DNA from: Chthonomonas sp. UBA2387
Lineage (GTDB): Bacteria > Armatimonadota > Fimbriimonadia > Fimbriimonadales > Fimbriimonadaceae
Reading direction: 5' to 3'
Assembly: GCA_002343445.1 (NCBI GenBank)
Contig: DDSP01000044.1
Span: 1 to 12,858, forward strand
Length of the DNA: 12,858 nt
The position numbers were made by a program, and so were the translations under genes. Every line of letters begins with the position of its first letter. Position 1 is the first letter of the stretch. Positions 11,810-12,858 of the stretch are shown in pieces. A model generated the notes under the pieces. That model did not search any database, was not told where the DNA came from, and saw only the letters and a list, made by a program, of their open reading frames with translations.

Positions 11810-12858
11810 ATGTCTTCAGCGTCGAACGAGCCCGTCCAACTCTCCCTCTGCAACCCCGTCCACCGCAATCTGCCCACGGCCGAACTCATCGAGCGAGCCA
11901 TCGCGGCTGGAGAAGGGACTCTTGCCGCAAACGGCGCCTTGGTCGCCCGAACCGGCAAGTACACCGGTCGCACCCCCAAGGACAAGGCCACTGTCCGCGA
12001 GCCGGGAAGCGAACCGAACATCTGGTGGGACAACAACGCGGCCATGGACCCCGCGACCTTCGCCAAGCTGCGCGAGAAGGTGGCCGAGCACTACAAGGGC
12101 CGCGAAGCGTACGTCGTGGACACCTACGGAGGCGCAGACCCCGACCACCGCATCCGCGTGCGATTCGTCACCGAAAAGGCTTGGCACGCCCTCTTCGTGA
12201 AGCAGTTGCTCATCCGTCCGACGGCCGAGGAACTCGCGTCCTTCGAGCCCGAATGGACCATCGTCAACGCCTGCACGCTGCTGGCCGACCCTGAAACCGA
12301 TGGCACGCGCAGCGAAGCCGTCATCGCCCTCAACTTCGCCGAGAAACAAGTGCTGATCCTGGGCACCCAGTACGCCGGCGAGATGAAGAAGAGCGTCTTC
12401 ACCATCCTCAACTATCTGCTGCCCCTGAAGAACGTGCTGAGCATGCACTGCTCGGCCAACGTGGGCGAGGAGGGCGACGTCGCCCTGTTCTTCGGCCTTT
12501 CGGGCACAGGCAAGACCACGCTTTCGGCCGATCCCCACCGAGCCCTGATCGGCGACGACGAGCACGGTTGGACCGACGAAGGAGTCTTCAACTTTGAAGG
12601 CGGCTGCTACGCCAAGTGCATCAAGCTGAGCGCCGAAGGCGAGCCGCAGATTTGGAACGCCATCAGATTCGGCTCGGTCCTGGAGAACGTGGTGCTCGAC
12701 GAAAACCGCGTCCCCGACTACGACGACGCGAAGTACACGGAAAACACACGTTGCGCCTATCCCGTGGACTTCATCGAGGGCGCAGTGATCCCCAGCAAGG
12801 CGGGTCACCCCAAGAACATCATCTTCCTCACCGCCGATGCGTTCGGCGTGTTGCCCCC
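11810..12858 (+). CDS. pckA: Phosphoenolpyruvate carboxykinase (ATP), 5' part
   Basis: This enzyme converts oxaloacetate and ATP to phosphoenolpyruvate, CO2 and ADP, the first committed step of gluconeogenesis. The window holds 349 codons and the frame runs off the right edge; the family is about 530 residues. Seen motifs are RTGKYTGRTPKDK (47-59, substrate binding), GEMKK (190-194, including the active-site Lys), the P-loop GLSGTGKTT (229-237), the metal-binding GDDEHGW (248-254) and NFEGGCYAK. These are the ATP-type motifs rather than the GTP-type enzyme. The start at ATG 11810 follows GGAGGAG and gives the usual N-terminus. The promoter region is shared with the divergent pterin dehydratase gene and holds a 14-base palindrome. 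The gene appears intact as far as visible. Confidence 0.96.
   Translation, partial: MSSASNEPVQLSLCNPVHRNLPTAELIERAIAAGEGTLAANGALVARTGKYTGRTPKDKATVREPGSEPNIWWDNNAAMDPATFAKLREKVAEHYKGREAYVVDTYGGADPDHRIRVRFVTEKAWHALFVKQLLIRPTAEELASFEPEWTIVNACTLLADPETDGTRSEAVIALNFAEKQVLILGTQYAGEMKKSVFTILNYLLPLKNVLSMHCSANVGEEGDVALFFGLSGTGKTTLSADPHRALIGDDEHGWTDEGVFNFEGGCYAKCIKLSAEGEPQIWNAIRFGSVLENVVLDENRVPDYDDAKYTENTRCAYPVDFIEGAVIPSKAGHPKNIIFLTADAFGVLP

Noticed and set aside
11816..12808. Minus-strand open frame of 330 codons opposite pckA
   Set aside because: pckA is clear on the plus strand; the mirror frame shows no motif.

Overview
The window is GC-rich, densely coded bacterial chromosome. It holds 14 protein genes in six alternating-strand blocks. 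I see no RNA genes, CRISPR array, transposase or phage genes. The longest gap without a gene is about 100 bases (11707-11809). Five of the within-block junctions are 4-base stop/start overlaps (ATGA or GTGA). I could not assign the organism with certainty. The gene set and the dispersed hairpin repeats suggest an environmental, possibly uncultured lineage such as Armatimonadota/Fimbriimonadia; this is a guess from gene style, not a measurement.

Layout. Minus 2-2481: rimO (ribosomal protein S12 methylthiotransferase), then a coupled MATE/ANKH-like membrane transporter that looks cut short at the window edge. Plus 2570-4796: a lipoprotein with two FKBP domains, a secreted protein of unknown function, and a shortened ArgC-like protein lacking its catalytic residues. 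Minus 4799-9381: five genes read in the order SDR oxidoreductase, catalytic M16 peptidase, non-catalytic M16 partner, HEAT-like protein, NifU-type Fe-S protein. Plus 9440-11065: a phosphohexomutase. Minus 11132-11706: pterin carbinolamine dehydratase and a small two-helix membrane protein. Plus 11810 onward: the first 349 codons of ATP-dependent PEP carboxykinase (pckA).

Most genes are housekeeping. The unusual signals lie between and at the starts of genes. (1) A 42-base double-hairpin element occurs four times, always inside the signal-peptide-coding start of exported proteins, and is read in different frames and on both strands. (2) A second element in the leader of the M16 peptidase consists of two inverted hairpins that differ by compensatory base-pair changes. 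(3) Four unit-leading genes carry a TANANT hexamer 6-8 bases before the ATG, which suggests leaderless transcripts. (4) Two divergent promoter regions hold clear inverted repeats, next to rimO/FKBP and pckA.

I did not find a recognisable defence island, biosynthetic cluster or other large new system. The in-frame repeats in signal peptides are the most novel item.
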